From the NCBI GenBank assembly GCA_022494885.1, contig JAGVSM010000976.1:24310-88309 (forward strand): a stretch of 64,000 nucleotides of DNA. The letters are read 5' to 3'. This DNA comes from Micrasema longulum (taxonomy: Eukaryota > Arthropoda > Insecta > Trichoptera > Brachycentridae). Below, in pieces: positions 42,981 through 54,234 of the stretch; position 1 is the stretch's first letter, and the number at the start of each line of letters is the position of its first letter. The notes under the pieces were generated by a model. That model searched no databases. It saw only the letters and a program-made list of their open reading frames with translations, and was not told the origin of the DNA. The position numbers and the translations under genes are program-made.

Positions 42981-43283
42981 AAAACAGAGATAAAGAACAT
43001 TTAAGAGAAGGTAATTTAGAAGTCTAGGCATCTACAGGGCTTATGACCTGTCCTTGGCTGGTTTAAGTGGCCACTTTACACACTGTGTAACATTCACCAT
43101 TCTGCTCATGTTTGAACATCCATATTTTCTGAACTCTTCCATCTGTTGACTTTTGTAAAGTAAAAGAGCTGAAACCTTTATCACGTGGGTGAGATTCATT
43201 CGGCTGAACCAAATCACCTACTAGGCAACGTCTGAAAACAATTTTCCAATTTTTATTCTTCATATTTTACTAGGTAGTTAATT
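42981..43283 (+). mobile_element. M1 MITE, left half
   Basis: Starts AACAGAGATAAAGAACATTT, continues TATGACCTGTCCTTGGCTGG, CACTTTACACACTGTGTAAC, GGTGAGATTCATTCGGCTGA and AGGCAACGTCTGAAAACAAT. The right TIR is absent. The minus-strand 66-codon frame over it is not a gene. Confidence 0.82.
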
Positions 43284-43284
43284 C

Positions 43285-43405
43285 AACAATGTTTGAGTAT
43301 GTTTAAATGCTCGCAGACTGGCTGGATTTCCTCCCTAGGGAGTTATTCATATTTAAATTTATTTCAACTGAGAGAAAAACCATTTGGACATACTCAAACA
43401 TTGTT
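43285..43405. repeat. 121-bp unit with perfect 18-bp inverted ends
   Basis: AACAATGTTTGAGTATGT (43285-43302) is exactly inverted at 43388-43405. The first part of the unit is homologous to the extension of the 25.36-kb M1 copy, so this may be an M1-derived end rather than an independent element. Confidence 0.65.
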
Positions 43406-43469
43406 TTTTTACTATTTTTTCCGTCAATATAATTACATCTGTCTTGTATCTAACAAAATTGCGTAAAAA

Positions 43470-43835
43470 CTAAGTATCATGGAGTGAGCGATATTGGGGA
43501 CCAGTCTCAGATTCAGAGTTAGAAATTACATCGTAAGAACCGAGACGGGAGTGCTGGACACTATCGAAAGAATTGTAACGTTGAAATGGCGTTGGGTTGG
43601 CCATGTTGCTCATAGCTCAGACGATAGATGGATGAAACTCCTCTCGGCTAGCGCCCTTGGACCACTATCGGAAACTCCGGATGACCTCAGCTCCACTGGT
43701 GAAACGACATCGCCAGACATGCGGGAACAGCGCGAATGCCCCAGACAGTTATGCATGGAGCAGAATAGAATAAGATAGCCTAAGTAGTGGAAGGCTACAT
43801 ACTGAAGAAGAAGATGATTTATAGAACCTGGATTA
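43470..43835 (+). mobile_element. RTE-like LINE C-terminal relic, family 3
   Basis: A plus-strand frame from about 43490 reads 'LGTSLRFRVRNYIVRTETGV', then 'ERIVTLKWRWVGHVAHSSDD' and 'RWMKLLSA', the 'G.SLRDR.RN..IR..T...D' and 'LKW.W.GH.AR' motifs of an RTE-type reverse transcriptase C-terminus. A deletion removes the RSRGRP region. The minus-strand 83-codon frame is a shadow. Ends near 43835. Confidence 0.8.
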
Positions 43836-43872
43836 CCACACGTCTTACGGCTACAGAGCACCAGGGTGGTAT
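43835..43872 (+). repeat. Repeat K fragment, copy 2
   Basis: CACGTCTTACGGCTACAGAGCACC matches the core of repeat K (compare CACGTCTTGCAGCTACAG at 56.87 kb). Confidence 0.45.
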
Positions 43873-43874
43873 TT

Positions 43875-44610
43875 TTACTCTTTATATACTTAAATTATTA
43901 TTTGAAGAAAAAAATAATTAAGAAATGACAGCGAAATCAAAATATTCAATTTGTACTCTTGTTTAAAATATACAATTTAAAGCGTTTAATTAACTCGAAT
44001 GCTTTTAAGTTATTTAATATAAAATAAACTCTTACGTGCTAAGCAGAAAATGTAAATTCAAATTTTAAGGGATGCATTAGCACTGCTAAGGATAATATTT
44101 TTGAAATGGTATATTTAAAATTCTCTCAAAAACATTTCCTCTTTTTGCCACGAGAGTTTGTGGCGTCAGATTAATGACGTCATTAACTTTTGAGGTTAAA
44201 GAGGCATTTAAAAAGAACTAAAAAGCATTGCCAAATGTCATCTGACTAAGATTTGGATAAATTAACGCACACTTTTCAAATTAATACACGTTACTCAAAT
44301 AATTACATGAAATAAGGTCATTTTCAATAAAATTTCGACAAATAAATTTAATTGAGTGAATTATTTTATATGCGCAGATGTTATTGACCATTTTCTTGTA
44401 AACATCTTTAAAAAAAAAATGAGTACAATTTTTCGAGAATTTCGGAGAAAAAAGTTAAGCATTGTATTATGTGCCTACCATGTCTAAGATTTCGGCCTTA
44501 ACTCCCGCCAAGCTCGATGAAAAAAAAATATTCAAAGGATGTTTTTTTAACGATAATATTTCTTGGGCCCCGGACTCGCGCCTAAAGCAATTTTTTTTAT
44601 AAAAATGTTA
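43875..44610. other. No gene recognised; CRE-like palindrome inside
   Basis: Unassigned AT-rich sequence. TTAATGACGTCATTAA at 44171-44186 is a perfect 16-bp palindrome around a CRE. Confidence 0.45.
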
Positions 44611-44611
44611 C

Positions 44612-44680
44612 AAATGGTTGGTCTTTTATGCAGTGCCCTATGCTCTATTAGGTGTGGTTTAAGATGATGTTGATGATGAT
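44612..44680 (+). mobile_element. SINE2 tail fragment
   Basis: TTGGTCTTTTATGCAGTGCCC then TATGCTCTATTAGGTGTGG and a GATGATGTTGATGATGATT end. Identical layout to the tails of the full copies, 60 bp upstream of one. Confidence 0.6.
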
Positions 44681-44742
44681 TAAAAGACCTAAAAAACAAA
44701 AAAAAGTAACTTGAATACCACTTCTACATATAAGTACCAGTA

Positions 44743-45000
44743 GGTCCTCCTCGTGGCCAAATGGTCAGCGCAATTGCCTACCATGCTAAGGTCTCTGGTT
44801 CATTTCTCAACATGGTTGACATGAAACTTTTATTTGAAAATCGGTTTTTACAAAATAATATTTCATAGTCCCGGGACAGGCACGTGAAGAGTAAGACTGA
44901 TAATTTTAATTTTATATATCAAAAATGCTCAAGATACGCTGCGATTGGTGTACCGATGCAGTGACCAGTGCACCATTAGGTGCTTAAATGAAATGATGAC
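44743..45000 (+). mobile_element. SINE2 copy, full length
   Basis: Head CTCGTGGCCAAATGGTCAGC, TTGCCTACCATGCTAAGG, a decayed B-box (GGTTCATTTCTC), body (ATTTCATAGTCCCGGGACAGG, AAGACTGAT) and tail GATACGCTGCGATTGGTGTA, ..CAGTG.., ATGATGAC. Older than the 58.7-kb copy judging by B-box decay. Confidence 0.85.
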
Positions 45001-45119
45001 TTAGGTACTGACGTAATACAATTAACATATTTTCTATTTAGTTTTTCAATATACTCTAGTTTCACGGTATATTGGAAAATAAAAGAAAATTCTATTAACG
45101 GAATTCCATTCTCTGAACG

Positions 45120-45425
45120 ACACATGGTCGGTGGGGTGAAATGCTTTAAGGGAAGTAAAATAGATACTATTTATGTGTACATATATAGTGTAAATGTAGG
45201 GGCGACGGGGTACGTTGACACGTCAGCGTCGGTTCCACAACAAAGGGTAATATGCAACAGTCAGGTAGAATGTGTCACCTTTTACAACTCAACGGTGATT
45301 CAATGGACCCTATCCAAACCTATGTCACGCCACGGTGCATTAGATTTGGCAAATTTGTTTAGAACTTGCATATATATTGATATCCATTACATGTGGTTAC
45401 AAATGCGACATTTGCAGTGTTAAAT
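45120..45425 (+). other. Open stretch of balanced composition, unassigned
   Basis: A 99-codon plus-strand frame includes 'VNVGATGYVDTSASVPQQRV' and two cysteine-bearing segments. Composition is less AT-rich than its surroundings. I do not recognise it, and no splice sites or promoter are evident. It may be a chance ORF or an old element. Confidence 0.2.
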
Positions 45426-45429
45426 TCGC

Positions 45430-46075
45430 TATGCTCACAACATAATATTGAATCTTATTTTTGCATAAAATATCTACAATTATATTTAAAATATTTACCT
45501 TGATATTGAAACAAAGAATGCTATTTTGTCTTAAACCTTTTTTAAATCAGAGTAGATTAAAAACAACACTGACTTTGAACATTATTTGCAAAGTAAGTAG
45601 TGACTTTATTTATTTGAGTTTTTTCATGATTGATTTAGTAAATCTAGTAAATCTTTTATGGCGATACTATTTTTTTCGTTTTGTTAGATTTACCGCGAGC
45701 AAACTATATACCGTGAAAACACATCTGTGTTAGCGTCTTTCGAAATGCTGTCATCAGAGGGAGCGGTTTTTCCAAAATGTTTAGGTATATTTTCAGTTTT
45801 TTTTGTCTATGTATTAAAATTAATATAACTCTTGTTTCTATCGGCGTTTTTCTTGTATTATGTAACTAAGTATATATATATTTTATAAGATTACAAAGAT
45901 GTTTAAATAATTTTCATAAGATTTTTTTCCAATTTTGTTTACCCTTCGCAACCACAGTTGTTAATAAGTACATTATTTGTGAAAAAAAATCATATTTATA
46001 TAATTTCATAAAGATATTTTTTTTGCCTACGTTTAATAGTCTATTAACAAATAAAAAAAATGAAGAATATCCTCA
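45430..46075. other. No gene recognised
   Basis: Unassigned AT-rich sequence. Confidence 0.45.
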
Positions 46076-46079
46076 TTGT

Positions 46080-46455
46080 ATTAATTTTTTAAAAGTAGAG
46101 TTAGTATATTTTAACATCAAACCATCACGCCGTTTCTCCGTAGGGGTAGGCCGAGAGGATAGAAGCCATATCCCTATCTATGTATTTGCATACATATCAT
46201 ACTTCCTCTACATTCATACATCTTATCATGTACGCACGCCGATTATTTTGACTTTTGACATGTCCATCTTTAAGTATTTGTTGGATTTTTTCATGCCATA
46301 TCTTTCTCCGTTTTTCTCTATTTTTGCATCCATCAACATTCGCATCGTAAAATTTTTCAGCCGTTCCTTCGCTGTCCATTCGCTGTACATGCCTAAACCA
46401 ACCCAGAGCTCTTTTCTTAATTTTGTAGATGACCCTCTTTTTGTTATTGTAGATA
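46080..46455 (-). mobile_element. RTE-like LINE 3' end, family 1
   Basis: Minus strand from 46455: 'RALGWFRHVQRMDSEGTAEK' (46350-46415), 'DANVDGCKNREKRRKIWHEK' (46290-46350), 'DMSKVKIIGVRT' (46225-46260), then the 3' UTR block with plus-strand ACCATCACGCCGTTTCTCCG (46121-46140). Two minus frames overlap it, the product of a frameshift near the middle. It directly abuts an L2-like relic in the same orientation. Confidence 0.8.
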
Positions 46456-46870
46456 CTTTATATAGCGCCAATTTAATAATATAATACCTCAAGGGCGCTT
46501 AACAAGTGATTTTAAAAAGAAATTAATGTAATTTAAACTTTTCTAATTTGTAATTTAAGAAAAACAATGTACTTTGTCACAACATGCTAAGGATTTATTC
46601 GAATGATTTAAAAAACAAGTAAGTTTTAAGTTTTTTCCGAAACATCACTTCACTCTCACAGTTTCTCACCTCTGCTGGGAGAGCATTCAATGCCGTAGAG
46701 CCTGCGACCGCAAATGCGCATTCACCAAATTTAGTGCGCTGTTTTGCGTAGTGATATAATAACTGTTCCTTTCGACGTAGATGTAGCTTTTCTAAGCGTA
46801 AGACGTCGGTCAGCTAGTTCATCTGGAATGCAGAGTTCCCTTAGGTATTCTGGAACAGACAACGTTTAAC
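46455..46870 (-). mobile_element. L2-like LINE 3' end
   Basis: Minus strand: PEYLRELCIPDELA-like codons (46805-46860), an RRLTLRK stretch, then FGECAFAVAG and NALPAE (46660-46740), followed by AAGCGCCCTTGAGGTATT and AATTGGCGCTATATAAAG. The same order as at 6.23 kb. 5'-truncated. Confidence 0.83.
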
Positions 46871-46874
46871 ATCT

Positions 46875-47635
46875 TTCTCAGTCATATCATCCCTAAACAT
46901 ACTTCCCAGACACAGTATTTCATTGACAAATTATTCTGTTTTCTAGTCAAATACGTATATTTAAAATTCGACCGGATACGTACACAATGAAAACAATAAA
47001 AATCATTTACATGCAGGCCGAGTCCCTTATTTTAAACAATCGTACTGAACACGTATAGTTCCATTGAGTATATTTTGGGTGTGGAACTCGGTACTTGTAC
47101 GGTTCTATAGCAGATAAGTTACACAATAGAGCTAGTTACGACCTGCCGATCAGAAAGGCCGAGAAAAGGGACGCAGCGATACACAATACGCACAATGGAA
47201 CAAGACACATTGTATTAAATCACTTGTTTGTTACGTCGACGATTGCCATTGGGTATTCGTGGAATTTTTTAAGGGAGTGTGTAGCTAAATAGCTACCTCT
47301 AGTGCATATTGCGCTCACAGTACCCGGGAGTTAGTAAAATACATCGGACTTAAGAAAGAGACTGTCGACTTTGTAGAGCGTCGACTCTGTTGCACGAGTC
47401 CAGTATCTGTAACATGAATTAATGGTAAAGACGACGCTCTACGAATCCGAAGTTAGCCGATTAAGCTATGGTTTCAAGGAAAATGGTGCCATTATCTTTC
47501 AGCCGTAATATACGGTGATGCGGTGTGTGTAATATGACGACCGTCTTAACGATGTCTAGAGACGTAAATTAAGAAAACGGTGACATCTGGCGGCCGTGAC
47601 GGCTTTATGAGGAAGTCCAGTGGTTTAAAAAAAAA
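46875..47635. other. Compositionally distinct unassigned block
   Basis: From about 47000 to 47600 the sequence is clearly less AT-rich with scattered CpG (GTCGACTTTG, GGCGGCCGTGACGG). A 65-codon frame (47095-47292) has balanced composition but no known domain. No match to the repeats in this window. It is a good place to look for a conserved non-coding element, LTR or exon. Confidence 0.35.
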
Positions 47636-47639
47636 AAAA

Positions 47640-49205
47640 ATTGATAACAGACTGTTAAACTAAGCCAAAAAAATTTTTTTTCAATTTTTACAATTCCATA
47701 TTATCTTTTCTGAAATGTTATTTAACTTCAACTTCAACTGTAAACTTTAATAAACTTTCGTATTTCACTTAGACCAACAAGACCAATTTTTTTGTTTTAC
47801 AGTCATCATCATGGTACTTATTATTCATTGAATTCACCAATTGTTCGCATGCAGCGACTTGCAAAACAATACAGTGATGTTTTAGATTTATTTTACACCA
47901 AGCCGCTGATGATTAAGTCCTGTGTTTTGAAAAAGAATTAACAATTAAAAATTCAAATAATGAATAGTTCTTCACTTTTGTTTTAACTTTTTACTCTAGT
48001 GTGTATAATTATTTTTAAAATTTTGTATTGTCTAGTATTGATATTTATATAAACCATGAAGTAAACTTTTTAACTTTCCTTTTAAAGCGCTTTGTATTTT
48101 CTTTTATTTTTTTCTTCACTTCCTCCTTTTTAAAACTGCTATTTTCATTAATTTACCTTTCTCTTATACTGGTATATATTTATATTTGTTCAGATGTAAT
48201 ATTTTTTTATATATAAATACTGTTTACCATTGTATACTTTTCTCGATGTTTTTGTTCTTTTTTAGTATTATGTTATTTTTTGTTGTATTTTATTCACTGG
48301 TTTTATTGTAATTATAAAACCGTTAATAAATAAACTCTGTTGTAATTTGTTACATTTAATTTCTTTACATGTAAGAATGTAATATGTTGGTACATTTCAA
48401 ACCTCGATTCGGAGAGAAATGTACAAAAAAATTAAATACAAAATTTGTGACGTTTAAAACTGTTTTTTACAGATTTTAAACAGTAATAAAGACATATTTA
48501 ATTTCTCTCTGTATTTCAACATATAATTAGTTTGAATAAATTGTAGTAGGTCAGTTGTTACTTCATAATAACACAGTTCTTCTATATAGTAAATATACCT
48601 ATATATAATATTATTGTGTGTTCACAGCAGCCATTTGTTTGGGTTTCTCGGGTCCTTTATTCCATACTAAGGTAAAGTCCTAAGTGTTGAACCCGTCTAG
48701 CCATAATAATGACTATATTTATGGCTCAGCCTTGACCTTCCACTAAGTGACCGACTGACTTAAGTATCCGCCTAAGAAAGAGCTTAAGGGAGATAATATG
48801 CATCTACCACTTACGTAATCATAATATGATGCAATGAAACTTAAGCCTTTGGAAATCAAAATTATGGAAGTATTTTTATGATTATTATTGTATAAATCTC
48901 AGAGCTAAAGGGATTGTATTTTATTTATGAATCTTTAGTAAAATAAACTGGTATTTTAATTTTGACATTAAAAAACATAGTTTTAAGTACGAATAAACCA
49001 TTTTTTTAGTATGTTTATCTAATATTCAAAATGTCATAAAGGTATGTGTTGAATCTAATCAAAAAGAAGAAAAAAAATCATTAATAAAACATGTAAGTAC
49101 CTAATGCATGTCTAATATTATACTCCTAGAAGTAAAAAAAAATATTTATGAAATTTAAATATTTATAATAATATTTATAATAATAATATAATAAAATATC
49201 GAGTT
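47640..49205. other. No gene recognised
   Basis: Unassigned AT-rich sequence. The 62-codon frame at 48028-48216 is a Phe/Ile/Leu-rich low-complexity frame. Confidence 0.5.
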
Positions 49206-49209
49206 CCAT

Positions 49210-49500
49210 GTACTATTTAAAGCTGAGATTGGCATTATTGACAAAATCAAGAAAGGATTTCTGCGTTGGTTCGGACACGTAGAGCAAATGGACGGTCAAA
49301 GAACGGCAAAAAAAATGGTACAAAGATGCGAATGTTGATGGATGCAGGAAACCAGGAAATCAGAGAATGACGTGGCATTACCAAATCCAACAAACACTCA
49401 AAGATAGACATGTCAAAAGTCGAAATAATATGTATGACATGGCGTTCTATTCTCTCTGCCTCTGCAAAGAAACGATGTAATGGGTTGTTTATTGGGGTGA
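49210..49500 (+). mobile_element. RTE-like LINE 3' end, family 1
   Basis: Plus strand: 'IDKIKKGFLRWFGHVEQMDG' (49235-49295) in a short open frame, followed after a frameshift by DANVDGCRKPGNQRMTWHY-type codons (49325-49385), 'DRHVKSRNNMYDMA' and a 3' UTR with CTCTGCCTCTGCAAAGAAACGATG (a variant of the family UTR block). Ends near 49500. Confidence 0.8.
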
Positions 49501-49504
49501 TTTT

Positions 49505-51285
49505 TTGAATGAATATTCAAACATGTAATTAAAAAAAAAAATATTCAAAAAAAACTCAATACAAAACAAAAAATAGTCATAGCGCCTAAGTAAAATATAA
49601 AAATACAATTGATACCGTTGCGTTTTTACTTTAAAAAAAATGTAACTACGAATTAAAGAAAAATATGGTAAAATTTGATCACTGTATATATTTTAATACA
49701 ATTTAATTAATTTTAACAATTTGAATAATTATTGAATTACTTTTGTTTAAATTTAGCATTTGGGGGCATGGTGCCGAATATATGTAAATGAAATAATGCA
49801 TTGAGTTAATTTATCGGCATTGGGTGCCTTTTTTTATGAAAAAAAATTGCTATCGGAGCATTAAGAATATTATATCCATGCGATTTGTTTAAACTGTTGT
49901 TGATATGAAAACGTTATGTTTATTCAAATATCATAAACGTATCTAATTTAGTACTAACTTAAACAATATAATACTAGTATGGTATCTGAAAGTGTCTACA
50001 ACCATAAACTTTATTTTATGTATTCAAACTTTAATCGTATAATGTTTGCATGATGGAAGCGTAGAAATATTTGCACACATTCCGATACACTTGGAAATCA
50101 TTGTTATTGAAAGACAGGTGTGACTTTGTTATCTTCCCACGAAATGTCACAGGGATCTTACAGGGTTTTAGGATATTTTTTATACCTAGGTATACCAATA
50201 TTAAAAACATCTCACTGCATCTCAAATGCACCTTAAATTAACATTACACAACTTTCCCAAATAACCTTAATCCGTATTGTCGTTAAATTTGGGTTCTTAT
50301 GCCGGCATAATAATGGTCGGCATTCCTGGGGTTTTCAATTTTATGTACACCTGTCCTCGAAGTCAATAAAAAATAAAGATTAATGTTTGAAAAAATATTA
50401 ACACTGCTTTATTAAGACCGCTGGCACGCATCGTTAAATATTATAAAATTGATGTTTTTTCAATGTTTATGGCATCCTGCAAGATGGCGGTAAAAAATGC
50501 CGAAAAAACTGTAGGTTATCGTGGTTTGATTTGATGAAAAAAAAAAGTAAGAAATGTTACCACCAAAAATAGTATCATTTATCGATATAACAACGTTACA
50601 AAACTGTGCTGAATTATACTATTTTACAGAATGGTGTATAATACACACTGCGTAACCAACCAATAACAGGCCGCAAGCCAAAATTTTATTAAATTTTCAA
50701 TATGAACACCTCATTGAGCATAACCCGAGTCCGTGGCATTCATCTAAATTATTTATATTATCTTAATAGTCATAATAGTTGATATTAAAATAAAACGTAT
50801 GTACATTCGTAGGAATTAGGTTACATAATTCTTATTTCATAGGTCTTTTAATAGACCACGTTCAATTGTTGTTCTTCATATCTCCCTTATAGCTTATAAA
50901 AACGATGTTAATGTACTGCAGGACGTTGCTCTCGTGTTATGCGCAATACTGTTAGACGTGCAGAATACGTTGTATTGGATCCAAAATAAAATGATGACTT
51001 CGGTCGTCGCTCTATATTTCATGTGAAATGATTAAACACGAGTGTGAATCCCACACATAATACACACACATTCATTAATGTATACATATACGAGTACACG
51101 TATAAATGACATCAAATAAGCACTACACATAGGTTAGTACTTTGCAGATATTGAGCCGAAAAGTCACTGCAACTGTTGCCGGCTATTGGGCAATAATTGC
51201 TTAAGTTTGTTTGAGGTATTTATCGAACGAATCATTTCTTTAGTTTCTGTTGAGGTCTCCTTAATACAGGGATTTGAACTACTAC
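49505..51285. other. No gene recognised
   Basis: Unassigned AT-rich sequence. The minus-strand frame at 50031-50231 has no recognisable domain. Confidence 0.5.
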
Positions 51286-51289
51286 TACT

Positions 51290-52060
51290 ACTACCATCGC
51301 GCCATTTCCCCGTGGGGGTAGGCAGAGAGAATGGACTGCCACACACGTCTATCTTGGCATACAATCCTAGCCTCTTCCACATTCATACATCTTGTCATAC
51401 ATGCCCTTCGGTTCTGTCTGCTTTTGACATGACCAGACTAAAGATTTTGGTTTATCTGATCATGCCACGTCTTCCTTGGCCGTCATCGTCTCACGTTGCC
51501 GTTCATTTTCGCCATATATACTTGTTTATTAGTTTTTTAATTTTTTTTTATCTAATTTTTTTTTTGCACCACAACAAGCCAGGAGGCCCAATTACAGTGG
51601 TGAATACCATCACAGAACAGGCTTGAGAAAATCACATTTTTAATTTTTGTGTTCTCACCGGGAATCGAACCCGGAACCTTCCGTGCATGAGTCAAGTGTC
51701 TTGACCGCTACACCACGGAGGCCGCGACCATTCTTTCGTTGTTTTACCATTCTTTCGTCGTCCATTCGTTCTACGTGACCAAACCATCTCAAAGACCCTT
51801 TCTCAATCTTATCAATTATACTCAGATTCAGACTCAGATTTACACTCTCGCCTGATTTCATCATTCGTAACCCTGTAATACATTGATTTCCCACACATTC
51901 GTCTAAGAGATCGCATTTCAATCGCGTAAACTCGGCTTTCATCCTTCCTCTGCCAGTTCCATGTTTCACTTCCATACATAAGTGTCGGGACTAAAATTCC
52001 GTTGTGCACTGCCAGTTTAGCTTCGATTGACATATTTGGGCTTTGGATCTCTTTTAAAAA
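51290..52060 (-). mobile_element. RTE-like LINE C-terminus, family 1, split by a SINE1
   Basis: Minus strand from 52060: 'VHNGILVPTLMYGSETWNWQ' (51960-52015), 'EMRSLRRMCGKSMYYRVTND' (51860-51925), 'IDKIEKGSLRWFGHVERMDD' (51765-51820). A SINE1 then intervenes (51556-51724). Beyond it lie the last codons and the 3' UTR block with plus-strand ATCGCGCCATTTCCCCGTGG (51297-51316). It is the longest family 1 copy, and the reading frame is still open for much of its length. Confidence 0.85.
51556..51724 (-). mobile_element. SINE1 copy, nested in the RTE-like LINE
   Basis: Minus strand: GCGGCCTCCGTGGTGTAGCG (A-box), GGTTCCGGGTTCGATTCCCG (B-box), CACCACTGTAATTGGGCCTC, GGCTTGTTGTGGTGCA, A-run. One short internal deletion ('GAACAGGC' in place of the longer GAACA-CCCAGGC). 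It is younger than the LINE it interrupts. Confidence 0.9.
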
Positions 52061-52064
52061 GGTC

Positions 52065-53510
52065 GCGATATCGTTTTCCTTTCAACTATAAATTTAGGAA
52101 AACAATAAACTTGTAGTTCGTAGATACTAATGATGAAATATATTCCCTATCATAGTTTGTATATAGGGGTTTTCCTTTTTTACCCTCGAAGGAATAAAAG
52201 CTTCGTACAAATTCAATAAACAACCGTTTTGGGTGAAGGGTATTAAAACAAAATGCCAATAGACTTTTCTTTACATTCTTTTTCTCTAAAAAGAAACAAA
52301 TACTAAATAAATTGCAAGACAATGTTACGAAAATAAAAATGTGTACTCGAATGTTAATTTACATTTTTTAAATAAACGAAGAGGGAAATATCTCTTAATC
52401 ATAAGCATGATTTTGAAAAAAATATGACGAGTGTGGATTTAATTTTGTTAAGAAAGTAAAGGTATTGATATTTTATTTTATCGAGTACCACGGACCTGCA
52501 ATATAGAATTTTTCGAAATTTAAAAAAATTATTTAAGTATTAATAAAATATTGTTAATATAAAAAAACACAATAATAATGCATACGTAAATATATTTTAA
52601 AAATCATCCTTAAGAACAGTTACACAAACAAAAGTTTTTAGGGGCGTTATGAGTATAAATGTTCGCTTGATAAAAAATCCAAACTCTTAATAAAATAAAC
52701 ATTAAAGAATACGTTCATGGCATCAATAATTGAAGCAAAACTGAAAATTAATTAATTAATTCATAAAAACGTATTTAAATTTAAATAATAATTAAAGACA
52801 TAACTGTTCGAATAATATTTATCATTAAGAACATTTTAAATGAGTCGTACAAAGAAAAAACCCGTCTCTAGTACAACGTACTTCTCATTTTAATTTAGCG
52901 AAATATTTACAACATATTTATTGGGTAAAAAGTTAATTTGTAGAATTTCATTTTAAAATCCAAGTATCCAAAATAACCCTATAAAAATACCTTCCATAAA
53001 CTATGATCACCAATACAAACCTACTTCAATTATTGTAAGTTTATAAGGAAAATTTGTAAATATTTGAGTTAGTTTGATAATATTATCCCAATAAGACGAA
53101 ACGCGTTACATTATTCACTTTTGTAGACATTTAAAAAATAAAGGTAGAGTTCAATTTCAATAATATTTTTTTTTAGATACCTTACCAAATATTTACAACA
53201 CTCTTAAAAGACTCCTCAAATTAAAATATTTGATTAAATAAAACTTTAAAAAAAATAATCTGCCAAGTATGTTATTTAGATAAAATAATGTGGTTATATA
53301 CAAATATTGAATAAAATTTAGTAAAATATTTCACCACAAAGTTAATGCTTGAAATATGAATAATACTGATCAATTTTATTTTACTTCGTTGCCAAGTAAT
53401 TTTAATTGAACTTTCTAAAATGACGTAATGTAGATATTGTTGGGTTAATTCAGTATAGCCCTAAATTATTTCAAGACGTGTTAACATAACAAGAGCAAAA
53501 AATAAACACA
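52065..53510. other. No gene recognised
   Basis: Unassigned AT-rich sequence. Near 53100, AATAAGACGAAACGCGTTAC resembles the GAAAC..GTT half of the hammerhead-like motifs, but there is no upstream CTGANGA. Confidence 0.45.
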
Positions 53511-53514
53511 ATTA

Positions 53515-53655
53515 AACTATGCTGAAGGTGAATAATGGGTTTTGCATGTTGGTTTTATTAGTGTTCTGACGAAGAGACAGGTACGTCTTGAAACTGGTAG
53601 ATATAGAAAAGTCGGTAAATGGTTATATACAAATATTTAAATACATTAAGTAATT
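53515..53655 (+). mobile_element. Family H repeat, copy H3
   Basis: Shares upstream sequence (GCTGAAGGTG, TTTGCATGTTGGT), ribozyme-like core and tail (GTAAATGGTTATATACAAAT) with H1 at 12.84-13.01 kb. About 130 bp visible, no ORF. Confidence 0.5.
53561..53604 (+). ncRNA. Hammerhead-ribozyme-like motif H3 (type I, minimal helix III)
   Basis: CTGACGA (53566-53572), one extra A, helix II GAGAC/GTCTT (53574-53578 with 53585-53589), GAAAC (53590-53594), TGGTA (53595-53599). Helix III is 2 bp (AC/GT) and the cleavage triplet is GTA. Helix I can pair GTGTT (53561-53565) with GATAT (53600-53604) using three G-U pairs. Relative to H1, the changes in helix II keep the pairing. Confidence 0.42.
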
Positions 53656-53659
53656 ACAA

Positions 53660-54230
53660 TTAATTTATGAGTCCCAGATTCGATGTATTTATCCACTTTT
53701 TGACTCCCATATAAATAAAAACTGGACCCAAATATGACTAAAAAGCTAGTCTCACTTTTTTTTTGGATGGCCATTCATGTGTGAAAGTCGGCGATTCTTT
53801 GAGAAAAAAAGATTTACAACACCGCGATACAAATAAGAACACTGAAAGCACCCCCATAAAGACAAATGTACCCTTCTAGCGAGTAAACCGAACCATAAAT
53901 AAAAACGATAAATACGAAATCTGGGTCAGAATCCCCTATTTGTGTAACAATGAACTGTACAATGGCTTCCCGTTTTTTATTAATTATGGTATCAGAAAAA
54001 AATTATGATTTACGCTATGAATTGATGTATAAAACAGCTGTTTTCTTGGTATCTTATTTAATTAAACGGTATTTTGATTATAAACAGGTGGAATATTCAA
54101 TGTATTTGGAAAAACAATAAAGTTTTATTTTCTGAAAAAGCGTAAAAAATATCCAATTCATACAAATATTTGAAAGAAAATTCTTATGTCATCAAGTGGA
54201 TAAAAATAAACGGATATTTATCATAACTGA
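53660..54230. other. No gene recognised
   Basis: Unassigned AT-rich sequence. Confidence 0.45.
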
Positions 54231-54234
54231 ATGC

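Noticed and set aside
43063..43263. 66-residue minus-strand ORF
   Set aside because: Lies entirely within an M1 MITE copy, which is non-coding.
43610..43861. 83-residue minus-strand ORF
   Set aside because: Shadow of the plus-strand RTE-like reverse transcriptase frame.
53090..53115. Additional hammerhead motif (GAAACGCGTTA)
   Set aside because: There is no CTGANGA or helix II partner upstream; only the 3' half-motif is present.
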